Source: JBQTIQ01 sp052387955 (GTDB taxonomy: Bacteria > Actinomycetota > Acidimicrobiia > Acidimicrobiales > JACDCH01). From it: 64,000 bases of DNA. Location: contig JBQTIQ010000015.1 in NCBI GenBank assembly GCA_052387955.1, forward strand, positions 4,811-68,810, given 5' to 3'. The notes under the pieces are model-generated. The model was not told the DNA's origin and made no database searches. It saw nothing but the letters and a program-made list of their open reading frames with translations. This document shows positions 1 through 9,640 of the stretch, in pieces. A program made the position numbers and the translations under genes. The first letter of the stretch is position 1. Each line of letters starts with the position of its first letter.

Positions 1-2
1 AT

Positions 3-263
3 ACGGCCGCATCGACGCTACTGGCGAGCGAGCGCGACGCGCTGCTGGGCGAGCTATCGGGTGCGTTCGGGCTCGGTGGAAGAACCCGGACCACCGGCCG
101 GACCGCGGAACGGGCCCGCACCGCGGTGCGGGCCCGCGTCCGCGACGCCCTCGACCGCATCGAGGCCGTCGACCCGGCGCTGGCCAACCACCTTCGGCGT
201 TCGGTGCGAACCGGCACCTCCTGTGTCTACGACCCCGATCCGCCCGTGAACTGGGAACTCTGA
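3..263 (+). CDS. C-terminal fragment of a large TPR/AAA-type transcriptional regulator (partial)
   Basis: An open frame runs in from the left edge and stops at TGA 261-263, giving the last 86 residues of a protein. The piece has a helical arginine-rich stretch with the pattern ERARTAVRARVRDALDRIE, followed by LANHLRRSVRTGTSC and a YDPDPPVNWEL tail. This pattern resembles the end of actinobacterial adenylate-cyclase/LuxR-like ATPases with TPR arms, where an ARxAVxxRIRxAxxRI helix precedes a HLxxxVRTGxxCxY close. The ATPase and any DNA-binding domain lie outside the window, so the assignment rests only on the tail. Confidence 0.55.
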   Translation, partial: TAASTLLASERDALLGELSGAFGLGGRTRTTGRTAERARTAVRARVRDALDRIEAVDPALANHLRRSVRTGTSCVYDPDPPVNWEL

Positions 264-328
264 GCCACCTCACATCGTGCCTTCCAACCTCACGCCAAGG
301 AGGTGAACACCACCAGAGGAGGCGCTAC

Positions 329-709
329 ATGCCCAAGCTCAATCCCAGCACCGCCGAGGACCACGTGGAAGCCGACGGGTTCGCCGGCCATTACCGCACG
401 CTCGGTGACCTGACCATCGGCTTCGAGTCGTACTCACAGGACGACGACCCCGCCCCACTGTTCGCCGGCCTACCCGACGACTGCTGCCAGGCCCGCCACT
501 GGGGCGTCGTGCTCGAAGGCACCCTTGTCTTCAACTACCGCGACGGAACCCAGGACGTGATCGAGGCCGGTGAGGCCTACTACGCCCCGCCGGGTCACCT
601 GCCGATCTTCAAGGCCGGCACCCGCGTGGTCGAGTTCTCGCCCGCCGACGAACTCGCGAAGACGATGGAGGTCGTCATGGCGAACGTCGCCGCCATGCAG
701 TCGGGCTGA
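329..709 (+). CDS. Small cupin-fold protein
   Basis: This 126-residue protein is preceded by a good Shine-Dalgarno (AGAGGAGG) about 7 nt before the ATG. The middle is cupin-like: RHWGVVLEGTLVFNYRDG (about residues 53-70) gives the first conserved strand pair and YYAPPGHLPIF (about 83-93) the second, with His54 and His89 as possible metal ligands. Such single-domain cupins bind a metal or a small ligand, but substrates cannot be read from sequence. The gene stands alone; the next gene is on the other strand. No signal peptide is seen, so it is probably cytoplasmic. Confidence 0.75.
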   Translation: MPKLNPSTAEDHVEADGFAGHYRTLGDLTIGFESYSQDDDPAPLFAGLPDDCCQARHWGVVLEGTLVFNYRDGTQDVIEAGEAYYAPPGHLPIFKAGTRVVEFSPADELAKTMEVVMANVAAMQSG

Positions 710-804
710 CCGGCGGCCACCCTTCCTGCCAACGCCCGCCGGCGGGTCCTCGGCGGCGACGCCGCCGGGGGCACTGCAGCGCTCGTCGGCGTCGACGCTG
801 GCGC

Positions 805-1299
805 TCAGGCGGCGTCGGTGAGGATGCCGTCGATCTGGCCCATGGCCTCGCGCATGCCCTCCTCCATGCCCATCTCGATCATCTGCTTCATCGCGTCGGT
901 GGAGGCGAAGGTCGACAACACGGTCATGGTGGTGCCGCCGCCGGCGCGCTCGGCCAGCTCGAGCTCCATGCGGGTGGTCGGGAGATCCGGGTTCGGCTGG
1001 CCGGTGTCGTCGGCGAAGCCGTCGTCGACCACGAACCGACGGGGTGCTTCGACCTCGAGCACGTCCCAGTAGCCGGCTGCCTTCTCGCCTTCGGGCCCGG
1101 TCATGACGTACGTGACCCGGCCGCCAGGGCGGAGGTCGTGGTCGACGACGGTGGCCGGCCACGTGGGCGGGCCCCAGAACCGCTCCAGCTGGCGGGGGTC
1201 AGCGTAGAGCTGCCAGACCCGCTCGACGGGGGCGTCGTACTCGGCGACGACAATCATCGTGTGGGCGTCGAGGTCCTTGTCGACACGCGTGATGGGCAT
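805..1299 (-). CDS. SRPBCC/AHSA1-like protein
   Basis: A 164-residue START/Bet v1-like protein of the AHSA1 (activator of Hsp90 ATPase homologue) group. Typical features are AEYDAPVERVWQLYADP near the start, the FWGPP turn, a GGRVTYVMTGPEG strand, and the long C-terminal helix that closes the hydrophobic pocket. The start at 1299 is chosen because an AGGAG box lies just upstream and the product begins directly with the first strand; a longer in-frame start would overlap the upstream gene. It follows the ArsR-type regulator at 1314-1649 by 14 nt on the same strand, a common two-gene unit in actinobacteria. The ligand is unknown. Confidence 0.85.
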   Translation of the reverse strand: MPITRVDKDLDAHTMIVVAEYDAPVERVWQLYADPRQLERFWGPPTWPATVVDHDLRPGGRVTYVMTGPEGEKAAGYWDVLEVEAPRRFVVDDGFADDTGQPNPDLPTTRMELELAERAGGGTTMTVLSTFASTDAMKQMIEMGMEEGMREAMGQIDGILTDAA

Positions 1300-1313
1300 G
1301 GGCCTCTCCTGTT

Positions 1314-1649
1314 TCAGGGATCCTCGGCGAGGATCTGGTCCATCTGTGCGACGCGGTCGCGCCACAGCAGCTCCAAGGCGTCGAGTGCGCTCCGGGCGTC
1401 ACGCACCCGGTCGATGTCGCCCCGTACGAGCGACTCCCGGCCTCGCCGTTGCTTGGACACCAGCCCGGCCTCCTCGAGGACGGCCACGTGCTTCTGCACC
1501 GCGGCGAAGCTCATCGGGTACTGCCGGGCCAGCGCGGAGACCGAGTGCGCCTCGACGAGCACCGTCCGGACGATGTCACGGCGGGTGGCGTCGGCCAGGG
1601 CGTGGAAGATCCTGCCGGTCTCCGGCGCGCTCAGCTCAGCTACAACCAT
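1314..1649 (-). CDS. ArsR-family transcriptional regulator (AHSA1-linked)
   Basis: A 111-residue winged-helix repressor of the ArsR/SmtB superfamily. IFHALADATRRDIVRTVL is the canonical first helix pair, SVSALARQYPMSFAAVQKHVAVLEEAGLV the helix-turn-helix, and SKQRRGRESLVRG the wing. It lacks the CxC metal motif of arsenic or cadmium sensors, so it probably does not sense metal. It is first in a two-gene unit with the AHSA1-like gene. A perfect inverted repeat at 1641-1658 covers the start codon, which suggests autorepression. An ATG further upstream (1688) is in frame but would place the repeat inside the gene. Confidence 0.85.
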   Translation of the reverse strand: MVVAELSAPETGRIFHALADATRRDIVRTVLVEAHSVSALARQYPMSFAAVQKHVAVLEEAGLVSKQRRGRESLVRGDIDRVRDARSALDALELLWRDRVAQMDQILAEDP

Positions 1650-1658
1650 CTGGTTGTA
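1641..1658. promoter_or_regulatory. Perfect 8-bp inverted repeat over the ArsR-type start codon
   Basis: TACAACCA at 1641-1648 and TGGTTGTA at 1651-1658 form a perfect inverted repeat with a 2-nt spacer. The CAT of the regulator's start (1647-1649) lies inside it. This size and symmetry fit a dimeric winged-helix repressor; the operator role is inferred. Confidence 0.5.
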
Positions 1659-1782
1659 GGTTCTACCTCGGCGTAGCCCGGTTGGCAAGCGTCGCTTCGG
1701 CCCGCGGTGGCCTCTGACTCCGAAGCCGTGACGAAGCGGTCAACGGTAGGGCGCTCAAGCCTTCCCGAATAGGGTTGCGCTC

Positions 1783-2247
1783 GTGAGCGAGCATCCGACG
1801 CTGTACGAGTGGGCCGGTGGTGGCGACGCCTTCGTCCGGATGATCGATGCGTTCTACGACCGGGTCGAGCAGGACGAGCTGTTGTCGCCGTTCTTCCCGG
1901 GCGGCGTGCACGAGGAGCACCGTCGCAACGTCGCGGCATGGTGGGGCGAGGTGTTCGGGGGCCCGGCCACCTACACCGACGAGCTCGGCGGCTACGAGCG
2001 GATGCTGACCAAGCACCTTCGCCTGGGTATCACCGGCGAACAGCGCCTGCGCTTCGCAACCCTGATGAGCCTCGCCGCCGACGACGCGGCGCTCCCGAGC
2101 GACCCCGAGTTCCGTTCCGCGCTCGTCGCCTACCTGGAGTGGGGGACTCGATTGGCGTTCGGGAACTCGCAGGACGAGGCCGAGATCGTGGAGCACGCCC
2201 CGGTGCCCCGATGGGGTTGGGGTGAGGCGCCGCCGTACCAGCCCTAG
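1783..2247 (+). CDS. glbO: Group II truncated hemoglobin (GlbO-like)
   Basis: A 154-residue heme protein with a GTG start. The 2-on-2 globin fold is clear: LYEWAGGGDAFVRMIDAFYDRV holds the A/B helices with the B10 Tyr in FYDRV, FFPGG is the CD turn, RMLTKHLRLGI carries the F8 proximal His, and YLEWGTRLAF contains the G8 Trp that marks group II. The family binds oxygen and other diatomic ligands and often protects respiration in the cytoplasm. The C-terminal tail (VPRWGWGEAPPYQP) is typical of actinobacterial members. It stands alone and is divergent from the ArsR/AHSA1 unit. Confidence 0.9.
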   Translation: MSEHPTLYEWAGGGDAFVRMIDAFYDRVEQDELLSPFFPGGVHEEHRRNVAAWWGEVFGGPATYTDELGGYERMLTKHLRLGITGEQRLRFATLMSLAADDAALPSDPEFRSALVAYLEWGTRLAFGNSQDEAEIVEHAPVPRWGWGEAPPYQP

Positions 2248-2343
2248 CGCCCTGGCAACGAGTGTGGTGCGCTGCGGTCCGATGCTTTCCCCGCTTCGTA
2301 GGGTCTGAGGGAAGGTCCGACCGGCACAGGCGAGGAGACGGCG

Positions 2344-2859
2344 ATGACGTCCGACGATGGTGACGAGGCGATGACCCTTCCGCAAGGGGACCTTCGCCTG
2401 CTGGGGACCGAGGTTGCGACCCGGCTGCTGGCGTCCACGGTCCCGGCGCGGCTCGCCTACGTCGAGCGCGACGGCACCCCCCGGGTGGTCCCGTCATGGT
2501 TCCACTGGAGCGGCGCTGCCATCGTCATGGCCACCTACGTCAACGGGCCTGCTATGGGCATCACCCGACCGTCCCGTCGCCTGGCGGCATTGCGGGCGGC
2601 GCCTACCGTGGCGTTGACCATCGACACCGAGACGTTCCCGCCCAACGTCCTGCAGATCCGGGGCCGAGCCGAGATCGACGAGGTCGACGGCCTGGCACCT
2701 GAGTACGTCGCCGCCGCCCGGCGCTACCTGGGGAACGAGGCGGGGTCAGCGATGGCGACCCAGATGAACGTGCCCGGGACCCGCCAGGCTCGCATCGTGG
2801 TCCGCCCGACGTGGGTGGGCGTGCTCGACTTCGTGACCCGACCGGCGGGGGCGTTCTGA
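2344..2859 (+). CDS. Pyridoxamine 5'-phosphate oxidase-like (split-barrel flavin-binding) protein
   Basis: A 171-residue split-barrel protein with a GAGGAG box before the ATG. TEVATRLLASTVPARLAYVERDG, VVPSWFHWSGAAIVMATY and the following KxxxLRxxPxVALTID-type strand are the usual PNPOx-like core; the family binds FMN or F420 and reduces varied small molecules. The end WVGVLDFVTRPAGAF is also typical. The exact cofactor and substrate cannot be told from the sequence. No membrane segment or signal peptide is visible. Confidence 0.8.
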   Translation: MTSDDGDEAMTLPQGDLRLLGTEVATRLLASTVPARLAYVERDGTPRVVPSWFHWSGAAIVMATYVNGPAMGITRPSRRLAALRAAPTVALTIDTETFPPNVLQIRGRAEIDEVDGLAPEYVAAARRYLGNEAGSAMATQMNVPGTRQARIVVRPTWVGVLDFVTRPAGAF

Positions 2860-2939
2860 CGTTCGGGAAGCCCAGGCTGGCCGCCGGCGGAACGCCACTC
2901 CGTTTGGGCAGCCCGAGCTCCAGCCACTAGAGACCAGGT

Positions 2940-3512
2940 GTGGCGACGACCGACTTCCGCCCGGGGCTGCTCGAGCTGGTCCGCGACCCGGCGGTGCTGC
3001 AGCACCTGCCCGAACCGGTGCGGCTGGCATCGGGGGCGATGAGCCAGGTGTTCATCGACGGCAAGCTGGCGGTCCAAGACGCCGACGACCTCGACTTCGT
3101 GGGCCGGGCCATGGCCGCAGCCGCCGACGCCGCCGGTGTCTCCTTCGAGGCGGTGGGCGGGCTCGTGCTCGGGGCCGTCCCCTACACCTTCGCCGTCGCT
3201 CACGTCGTCGGGTGCCGTTGGTTCCTCATCCGCAAGGAGCCCAAGGGCCGGGGGACGAACCGGTGGGTGGAAGGCGCCCGTGTCGGCCCCGGTGCCCGGG
3301 TGATGCTGGTCGACGACGTCGTCACCACCGGGGGCTCGATCCGGCTCGCCTACGACAAGGTGCGCGACGCCGGCGCCGAGGTCGTCTTCGCCTCCACCCT
3401 GGTCGACCGCAGCGACCGGGCCGCCGAGTTCTTCCGCTCCGTCGGCGTTCCCTACACCCCGTTGCTCACCTACACCGATCTCGGCATCGGACCGGTCGAG
3501 CCGCCGCCGTAG
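2940..3512 (+). CDS. Orotate phosphoribosyltransferase-like type I PRTase
   Basis: A 190-residue phosphoribosyltransferase with a GTG start. The 13-residue PRPP loop VMLVDDVVTTGGS lies at about residues 121-133, with a catalytic-loop-like FLIRKEPKGRGTNRWVEG just before it and an N-terminal substrate hood (SGAMSQVFIDGKLAVQ) resembling the SGxxSxxYxDxK of PyrE. PyrE makes OMP from orotate and PRPP in pyrimidine synthesis. No other pyrimidine gene is nearby, so this may be the main PyrE or a paralogue with another base. It is convergent with cspA, with a terminator hairpin between them. Confidence 0.75.
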   Translation: MATTDFRPGLLELVRDPAVLQHLPEPVRLASGAMSQVFIDGKLAVQDADDLDFVGRAMAAAADAAGVSFEAVGGLVLGAVPYTFAVAHVVGCRWFLIRKEPKGRGTNRWVEGARVGPGARVMLVDDVVTTGGSIRLAYDKVRDAGAEVVFASTLVDRSDRAAEFFRSVGVPYTPLLTYTDLGIGPVEPPP

Positions 3513-3563
3513 GCCCGCGCCCAGAAGCCGTCCTCGGGGCCGATCGGCCTCCCCGTGCCGCAA

Positions 3564-3608
3564 AACGCACGGACCGCCGGCCCGATCGGGGCCGGCGGTC
3601 CGGTTGCG
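3564..3608. terminator. Bidirectional terminator hairpin between PRTase and cspA
   Basis: GGACCGCCGGCCC (3571-3583) pairs perfectly with GGGCCGGCGGTCC (3589-3601) across a 5-nt loop. An A-run (CAAAAC) precedes the stem, which gives a U-run on the minus strand transcript. It lies between the two convergent stops at 3512 and 3620 and probably serves cspA, perhaps both genes. Confidence 0.75.
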
Positions 3609-3619
3609 TCCCGCCCGAG

Positions 3620-3820
3620 TCAGATCACCCGAACGTTCTGAGCTTCCTCTCCCTTACGGCCGGGGGCGACGTCGAACTCGACCCGCTGACCTTGCTCGAG
3701 CGTCTTGTAGCCGGTGGCCTGGATGTTGGAGAAGTGGACGAAAACGTCCTCGCCCTGCTCCCGAGAAATGAAGCCATAGCCCTTCTCGGCGTTGAAGAAC
3801 TTCACGGTGCCTGTTGCCAA
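3620..3820 (-). CDS. cspA: Cold-shock protein CspA family
   Basis: A 66-residue single cold-shock domain, the usual length for the family. RNP1 (KGYGFISRE) and RNP2 (DVFVHFSNI) are both present with the aromatic residues that stack on single-stranded nucleic acid, and VKFFNAEKGYGFI is the family signature. It probably acts as an RNA chaperone that melts secondary structure in the cytoplasm. It is monocistronic, ends in a strong hairpin, and has 135 nt between it and boxB on the same strand. Confidence 0.95.
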   Translation of the reverse strand: MATGTVKFFNAEKGYGFISREQGEDVFVHFSNIQATGYKTLEQGQRVEFDVAPGRKGEEAQNVRVI

Positions 3821-3955
3821 TTGATTCTCTCTTCAGTGCTGAGCCCGGTCCCCGTGACCGGCTCAGCGAAAGCCTAGGCACGGTCGACGCGGGCGTGCGT
3901 CGCGAAGCGGTGACGTACCCGGGGGCCGGCGCCCGGACGTGGCTATCGCCCCAGC

Positions 3956-5371
3956 TCAGCCGGGGGCTCTCACGTACTCGTAGTCGACCGGCTGGCGGTG
4001 GACGCCCGTCGCCGGCGGGGCCAGCCAGCCGGCCATCTGGCCCGGGCCCTGAGCCGGGGCCATCAGCGACTCGACGAACGAGCGGTCGCCGTCCGTGGGG
4101 AGCCACCGCTCGACGGCCGCCTCCCACTCCGGAGCGCTCAGCAGGCGGCCGTCGGGGCTGACGGGGTGCGCGGCGAACTCACCCACCGCCCGGTTGAACC
4201 CGGGATGGGGGAGGGCGAGCTCGGTCCCCACCTCGGCGAGGGCGCGATTCCAGCGGTCGACGCCCTTCTGGCAGTCCTCCACGTAGTCGTCGCGCAGGGT
4301 CTCGTTCAGCGCCGTGAGCGCCGGCGCCGACCGGGTGCCGATACGCCCGTCGACGACGTGGGGCACCGGGCGCACCGATTGGTGCAGCCGGTGGTCGTCG
4401 TCGCGCTTGTCTTCCTGGTGGCGGCCCTTGAGCCCAGCGGCGAAGTAGTTGGCGGCGTTGGTCGACGTCTCGGCGCCGAACAGGTCGAGCGAGACGCTGT
4501 AGTGGAAGTTCAGGTAGCGCTGGAGGGTGGGCACGTCGATGCCGCCGTGGGGCCGTACGTCGTCGGTGTCGTGTTCCTTCATCAACTCGGCGGTGCGTTG
4601 CACGACCCGGCCCATCCCGGTGGCGCCCACGAACATGTGGTGCGCTTCCTCCTTGAGCATGAAGTCACAGGTCCGCGACAGCGGGTCGAAGCCGCTCTCG
4701 CGCAGGGAGGCGAGCTGGAACTTGCCGTCGCGGTCGGTGAAGTAGGTGAAGAGGAAGAACGAGAGCCAGTCGGGCGTGGGCTCGTTGAAGGCGCCGAGGA
4801 TACGGGGGTTGTCGACGTCGCCCGAATGGCGTTCGAGCATCTCGTCGGCCGCCTCCCGTCCGTCGCGGCCGAAGTAGCGGTGCAGCAGGTAGACCATCGC
4901 CCACAGGTGGCGGCCTTCCTCGACGTTGACCTGGAACAGGTTGCGCAGGTCGTACGTGCTCGGCGCGGTACGGCACAGGTGGCGCTGCTGTTCGACCGAC
5001 GCCGGTTCGGTGTCGCCCTGTACCTCGACGAGACGGCGTAGGACGGCCCGGTGCTCGCCGGGGACCTCCTGCCACACCGGTTCGCCCTGATGGTCGCCGA
5101 AGGCGATGCGACGGTCGGGCTGAGGGTCGGCGAGGAAGATCCCCCACCGGTAGTCGGGCATCTTCACGTGCTCGAAGTTGGCCCATCCGTCCTGGCCGAC
5201 GGCCACCGCGGTCCGCAGGTACACGTCGTGGTCCTGGTAGTCGACCGGGCCCAGCTGCTTCCACCAGTCGATGAACTTGGGCTGCCAGGATTCCAACGCC
5301 CGCTGCAGCCGGCGGTCGCCGGCGAGGTCGACGTTGTTGGGGATCCGGGCGGTGATGTCGATGCTGGTCAC
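3956..5371 (-). CDS. boxB: Benzoyl-CoA 2,3-epoxidase oxygenase component BoxB
   Basis: A 471-residue class I diiron oxygenase. Family knowledge: BoxB, with the reductase BoxA, converts benzoyl-CoA to its 2,3-epoxide in the aerobic box pathway. All six diiron ligands known for Azoarcus BoxB appear to be conserved with a +2 offset: Glu122, Glu152, His155 (EGRH), Asp213, Glu242 and His245 (EAHH). The length matches the family. It starts 6 nt after the boxC stop, so boxC-boxB is one transcript. No boxA reductase is in the window and it must be elsewhere. Benzoate-CoA ligase is also missing here. Confidence 0.95.
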   Translation of the reverse strand: MTSIDITARIPNNVDLAGDRRLQRALESWQPKFIDWWKQLGPVDYQDHDVYLRTAVAVGQDGWANFEHVKMPDYRWGIFLADPQPDRRIAFGDHQGEPVWQEVPGEHRAVLRRLVEVQGDTEPASVEQQRHLCRTAPSTYDLRNLFQVNVEEGRHLWAMVYLLHRYFGRDGREAADEMLERHSGDVDNPRILGAFNEPTPDWLSFFLFTYFTDRDGKFQLASLRESGFDPLSRTCDFMLKEEAHHMFVGATGMGRVVQRTAELMKEHDTDDVRPHGGIDVPTLQRYLNFHYSVSLDLFGAETSTNAANYFAAGLKGRHQEDKRDDDHRLHQSVRPVPHVVDGRIGTRSAPALTALNETLRDDYVEDCQKGVDRWNRALAEVGTELALPHPGFNRAVGEFAAHPVSPDGRLLSAPEWEAAVERWLPTDGDRSFVESLMAPAQGPGQMAGWLAPPATGVHRQPVDYEYVRAPG

Positions 5372-5377
5372 CGGTGC

Positions 5378-7039
<1,662 letters not shown>

Positions 7040-7080
7040 GGTTCCCCTTCCAGCTGCTTGCCGCTGCCTCGAGCACATAC

Positions 7081-7123
7081 TACGACACTATGAGCGGTCG
7101 TAACAGAGTTGTAGACAATTGTC
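7081..7123. promoter_or_regulatory. Candidate operators in the boxC / PaaX-type divergent promoter
   Basis: Two symmetric sites lie in the 119-nt divergent gap: TACGAC (7081-7086) with GTCGTA (7097-7102) over a 10-nt spacer, and the palindrome GACAATTGTC at 7114-7123. The gap is locally AT-richer than its surroundings. They are plausible binding sites for the PaaX-type regulator; this is inferred from position and symmetry only. Confidence 0.4.
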
Positions 7124-7158
7124 CGGTGGGCGCCGCCGCCGCGTAGTACAACCCCTCC

Positions 7159-7995
7159 GTGCCCGACGACGACAACCGGTCTGCGGAGGGGCCGAGCGCC
7201 AGAGCGTTGTTGCTGACGATCCTGGGCGAGTTCGTCCTGCCCCATGGGGGGGCGGCGTGGACCAGGACCGTCGTGGCCTGTCTGGGCGCCGCCGGCGTCG
7301 GCGAGCGCAACGCCCGTCAAGCACTGGCCCGCGTTGCCGACCAGGGCCTGGTGGTGTCGCAGCGGGCCGGGCGGCGGGCCCGGTGGTCCTTCACCGACCA
7401 CGGCCACGCGCTGCTGACCGAGGGGACCGAGCGGATCTATCGCTTCGGCGCCGGCGTCGACGACTGGGACGACCGCTGGCTGGTGGTGCTGTACTCGGTG
7501 CCCGAGGAGCAACGGGCCAGGCGGCATCAGCTACGCAGCCGCCTGGCCTTCGCCGGCTTCGGCTTTCTCGGCGCCGGCGTAGCCCTCTCGCCGCACCTCG
7601 ATCGCGAGCAACTGGCCACCGCCGTCCTCGAGGACCTCGGGCTGTTGGCGGGTGCGGTGGTGCTGCGGGCCGAGGCGGGCGAGGCGGTGCCGGGCCGCGA
7701 GCTGCTGCGGCGAGGTTGGGACCTCGACGCTCTGGCCGGGCGCTACCGGCGGTTCCTCTCGAGCTTCGGCCGTCGCACCGCCGGCGACGACAAGGCCCGC
7801 TTCTGCGCCCTCACCGACCTCGTCGACCAGTGGCGGCGCTTCCCCGTCGTCGACCCCGAGATCCCTTCCCGGTTGTTGCCGGCGACCTGGCCAGGGCCCC
7901 GGGCCAAGGCACTCTTCGACCGTCGCCATCAGGAATGGGCGACGGGCGCCAACCGGTACTACGAGAGCTTCGACGAGCCGGCCGTGCCCGGATGA
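7159..7995 (+). CDS. PaaX-family transcriptional regulator
   Basis: A 278-residue GTG-start protein with the PaaX layout: an N-terminal winged helix (SARALLLTILGEFVLPHGGAAWT...ARQALARVADQGLVVSQRAGRRARWSFT), a central Cas2-like fold starting at WDDRWLVVLYSVPEEQRARR, and a C-terminal helical domain. PaaX proteins repress aromatic acyl-CoA pathways and are released by the CoA thioester. Here it is divergent from boxCB, so a benzoyl-CoA-responsive repressor is likely (inference). Its stop overlaps the ATG of the acyltransferase downstream (ATGA). Confidence 0.88.
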   Translation: MPDDDNRSAEGPSARALLLTILGEFVLPHGGAAWTRTVVACLGAAGVGERNARQALARVADQGLVVSQRAGRRARWSFTDHGHALLTEGTERIYRFGAGVDDWDDRWLVVLYSVPEEQRARRHQLRSRLAFAGFGFLGAGVALSPHLDREQLATAVLEDLGLLAGAVVLRAEAGEAVPGRELLRRGWDLDALAGRYRRFLSSFGRRTAGDDKARFCALTDLVDQWRRFPVVDPEIPSRLLPATWPGPRAKALFDRRHQEWATGANRYYESFDEPAVPG

Positions 7996-9266
7996 CCCAG
8001 GCGGCCTCATCTCCCGGCCCGGTGGCCGGCGGGCGGCGGCGCCGGAGCGGCCGTGTCCGGCGCGGGCTCGGCCGGGCCGTGGCCTGGGGCTACTTCTCGA
8101 CCGTGACCGTCGAAGGTGCCGACCGCCTGCCCGCGGGGCCGGTGCTGGTGATCGCCAACCATCCTCGGGGCTCTCTCGACGCGGTCGTCCTCTTCGCTGC
8201 CCTTCCCCGGCCATTGCGGTTCCTGGCTCGCCCGGTGCTGTGGCGAGTACCCCTCCTCCCGCCCCTTCTCCACCGTGCCGGCCTGCTCCCGGCGGATGGG
8301 ACCGATGGACTCACCGCCGCGGCCCGCGTCCTGACGAGCGGCGGCGCCGTGGCCCTCTTCCCCGAAGGACGGGTCGCGGTGGACGGCAGGCTGCACGCAC
8401 TCCGAACCGGCGCCGCTCGCCTCGTCCTCATGGCCCAGGCCGAGAAGGGCGAGACCGTGGCGGTTGTCCCGGTAGGCCTGGTCTATGACCATCGTGCCGG
8501 CCCCCGCCGCCCGGTACTGGTGCGCATCGGAGCTCCCGTGGCCGTCACCGAGGGGCCGGTGGCCGCGGTCACCGCCGAGTTGGCGGTGGCTCTCGCCACG
8601 GTCGCGGCTGACGATGCCCGGCGGGACGAGGCGTTGGGGCTGGCCTCGGCGGCGCTGATGCAAGCTGGGAGCCGCGCCGGTGCTGGGGCCGGCGAGCCGA
8701 GCCAGGCGGCCGTCGACGAGACGATGGCCCGGCTCACCGCTGCCGGCGCCGGTGCTCGTCGTCGGGTGCTCGCCGCAGTGTCGGCCCGCCGCGACCGGGC
8801 CGAGCTGCTCAGCGTCGGCAAGCGTCGCTTCGCCCTCGGGCGGGCGCTCGCCCTGGTCCCGCTCGGCCTGGCCGGGCTGGCGGTCAACGGCGGGCCGTAC
8901 CTGGTACTCCACCGACTGGCGGAACGCTTCGTCCCCCCAGCGAACCGGTCGACTGCCGATCTGTTCGGCGCGCTCGTCGCCTTCCCGGCGGCATGGACGG
9001 CTACGGCGAGAGCGCTGGGGTGGGCAGGCGCCCGCCACCCGTGGCGCTGGACGGCTGTCGTCGGCCCAGGGGCGGGGCCGGCGGCGTTGTTGGTGGCCGA
9101 GACCGTCGTCGGCCTCCGTCGCAACCGGCTCGGCCTCGACGCGCTGTGGTCAGGCCTCGACCCCCCACCGGGCCTCGCGGCCCGGACAGATGCGGTCGTC
9201 GCCGAGGTCGACGCCGCCCTCGGGCCCTGCTCCGGCCGGCCGCCGGTCACTCCCGGTGGGTCCTGA
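7992..9266 (+). CDS. PlsC-like glycerolipid acyltransferase with extra C-terminal membrane domain
   Basis: A 424-residue protein whose first ~210 residues are a PlsC acyltransferase: ANHPRGSLDAVV holds the catalytic His/Asp pair, FLARPVLW follows, and FPEGRVAVDG is the glycerol-3-phosphate-binding block. The family moves an acyl group onto a lysophospholipid or glycerol phosphate at the inner membrane. The remaining ~200 residues have hydrophobic stretches (ALALVPLGLAGLAV; GALVAFPAAWTATA; VVGPGAGPAALLVAETVVGL) and are absent from short PlsC proteins. The ATG at 7992 overlaps the regulator stop, so the two genes are translationally coupled. Confidence 0.8.
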   Translation: MTQAASSPGPVAGGRRRRSGRVRRGLGRAVAWGYFSTVTVEGADRLPAGPVLVIANHPRGSLDAVVLFAALPRPLRFLARPVLWRVPLLPPLLHRAGLLPADGTDGLTAAARVLTSGGAVALFPEGRVAVDGRLHALRTGAARLVLMAQAEKGETVAVVPVGLVYDHRAGPRRPVLVRIGAPVAVTEGPVAAVTAELAVALATVAADDARRDEALGLASAALMQAGSRAGAGAGEPSQAAVDETMARLTAAGAGARRRVLAAVSARRDRAELLSVGKRRFALGRALALVPLGLAGLAVNGGPYLVLHRLAERFVPPANRSTADLFGALVAFPAAWTATARALGWAGARHPWRWTAVVGPGAGPAALLVAETVVGLRRNRLGLDALWSGLDPPPGLAARTDAVVAEVDAALGPCSGRPPVTPGGS

Positions 9267-9303
9267 GCTCGGTGGCCGAGAGACGACCCGCCAGGCAGTC
9301 CAC

Positions 9304-9376
9304 CGATGCGAGCGCCGCAGCCCCAGCGCAGGCGCGGTCGCGCCCGGCCGGTGTGGCCCGGGAACGCCGGGATCAC
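9304..9376 (-). repeat. Dispersed repeat family B, copy 1
   Basis: Read on the minus strand this segment runs GTTCCCGGGCCACACCGGCC, then CGCGACCGCGCCTGCGCTGG and a GGCGCTCGCATCG end. The same order of blocks recurs at 26961-27045 and 48844-48926. All three lie between genes. Confidence 0.7.
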
Positions 9377-9386
9377 AGCCGCTGAC

Positions 9387-9471
9387 GTGCGAGCGGAGCT
9401 AGTGCTTCAGGCCGACGGCGCGAGCGCCAGCTCGCCCGGCGGCGATGGGTGTGGCGCGCAGCCCCACCGGA
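9387..9471 (+). repeat. Dispersed repeat family A, copy 1
   Basis: An ~85-bp element with blocks GTGCGAGCGGAG, TGCTTCAGGCCGACGGCGCG, AGCGCCAGCTCGCCCGGCGG, CGATGGGTGTGG and CGCAGCCCCACCGG. Close copies are at 25900-25975 (opposite strand), 45982-46039 (inside purL) and 62414-62498. Confidence 0.85.
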
Positions 9472-9640
9472 GACATTGACTCGTCGCGGGACGTCGTAGG
9501 GCTGACAACAGGCCTCTACCCTGGACGGCATCGACCTGGGTGCCGCCAGGTCCTGACGAGGCCCGTCGGTCCCGCACGCCGGCGGGCCTCATCGTGTCCC
9601 CTCGGGCACCGCCAGACCGTCGCCGGCAAGGCGCCACTCG
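9472..9640. other. Intergenic stretch with a hairpin, no gene seen
   Basis: This is the rest of a 374-nt gene-free interval. Besides the hairpin at 9558-9590 I see no convincing open frame, promoter or RNA motif here. Confidence 0.5.
9558..9590 (-). terminator. Hairpin downstream of the methyltransferase gene
   Basis: GAGGCCCG (9558-9565) pairs with CGGGCCTC (9583-9590). It lies about 50 nt past the stop of the minus-strand gene at 9641 and fits a terminator stem, though no clear U-run follows. Confidence 0.5.

Noticed and set aside
9472..9640. Possible riboswitch or small RNA in the gap before the methyltransferase end
   Set aside because: Only one hairpin is convincing and it fits a terminator. 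No conserved riboswitch core could be identified by eye.
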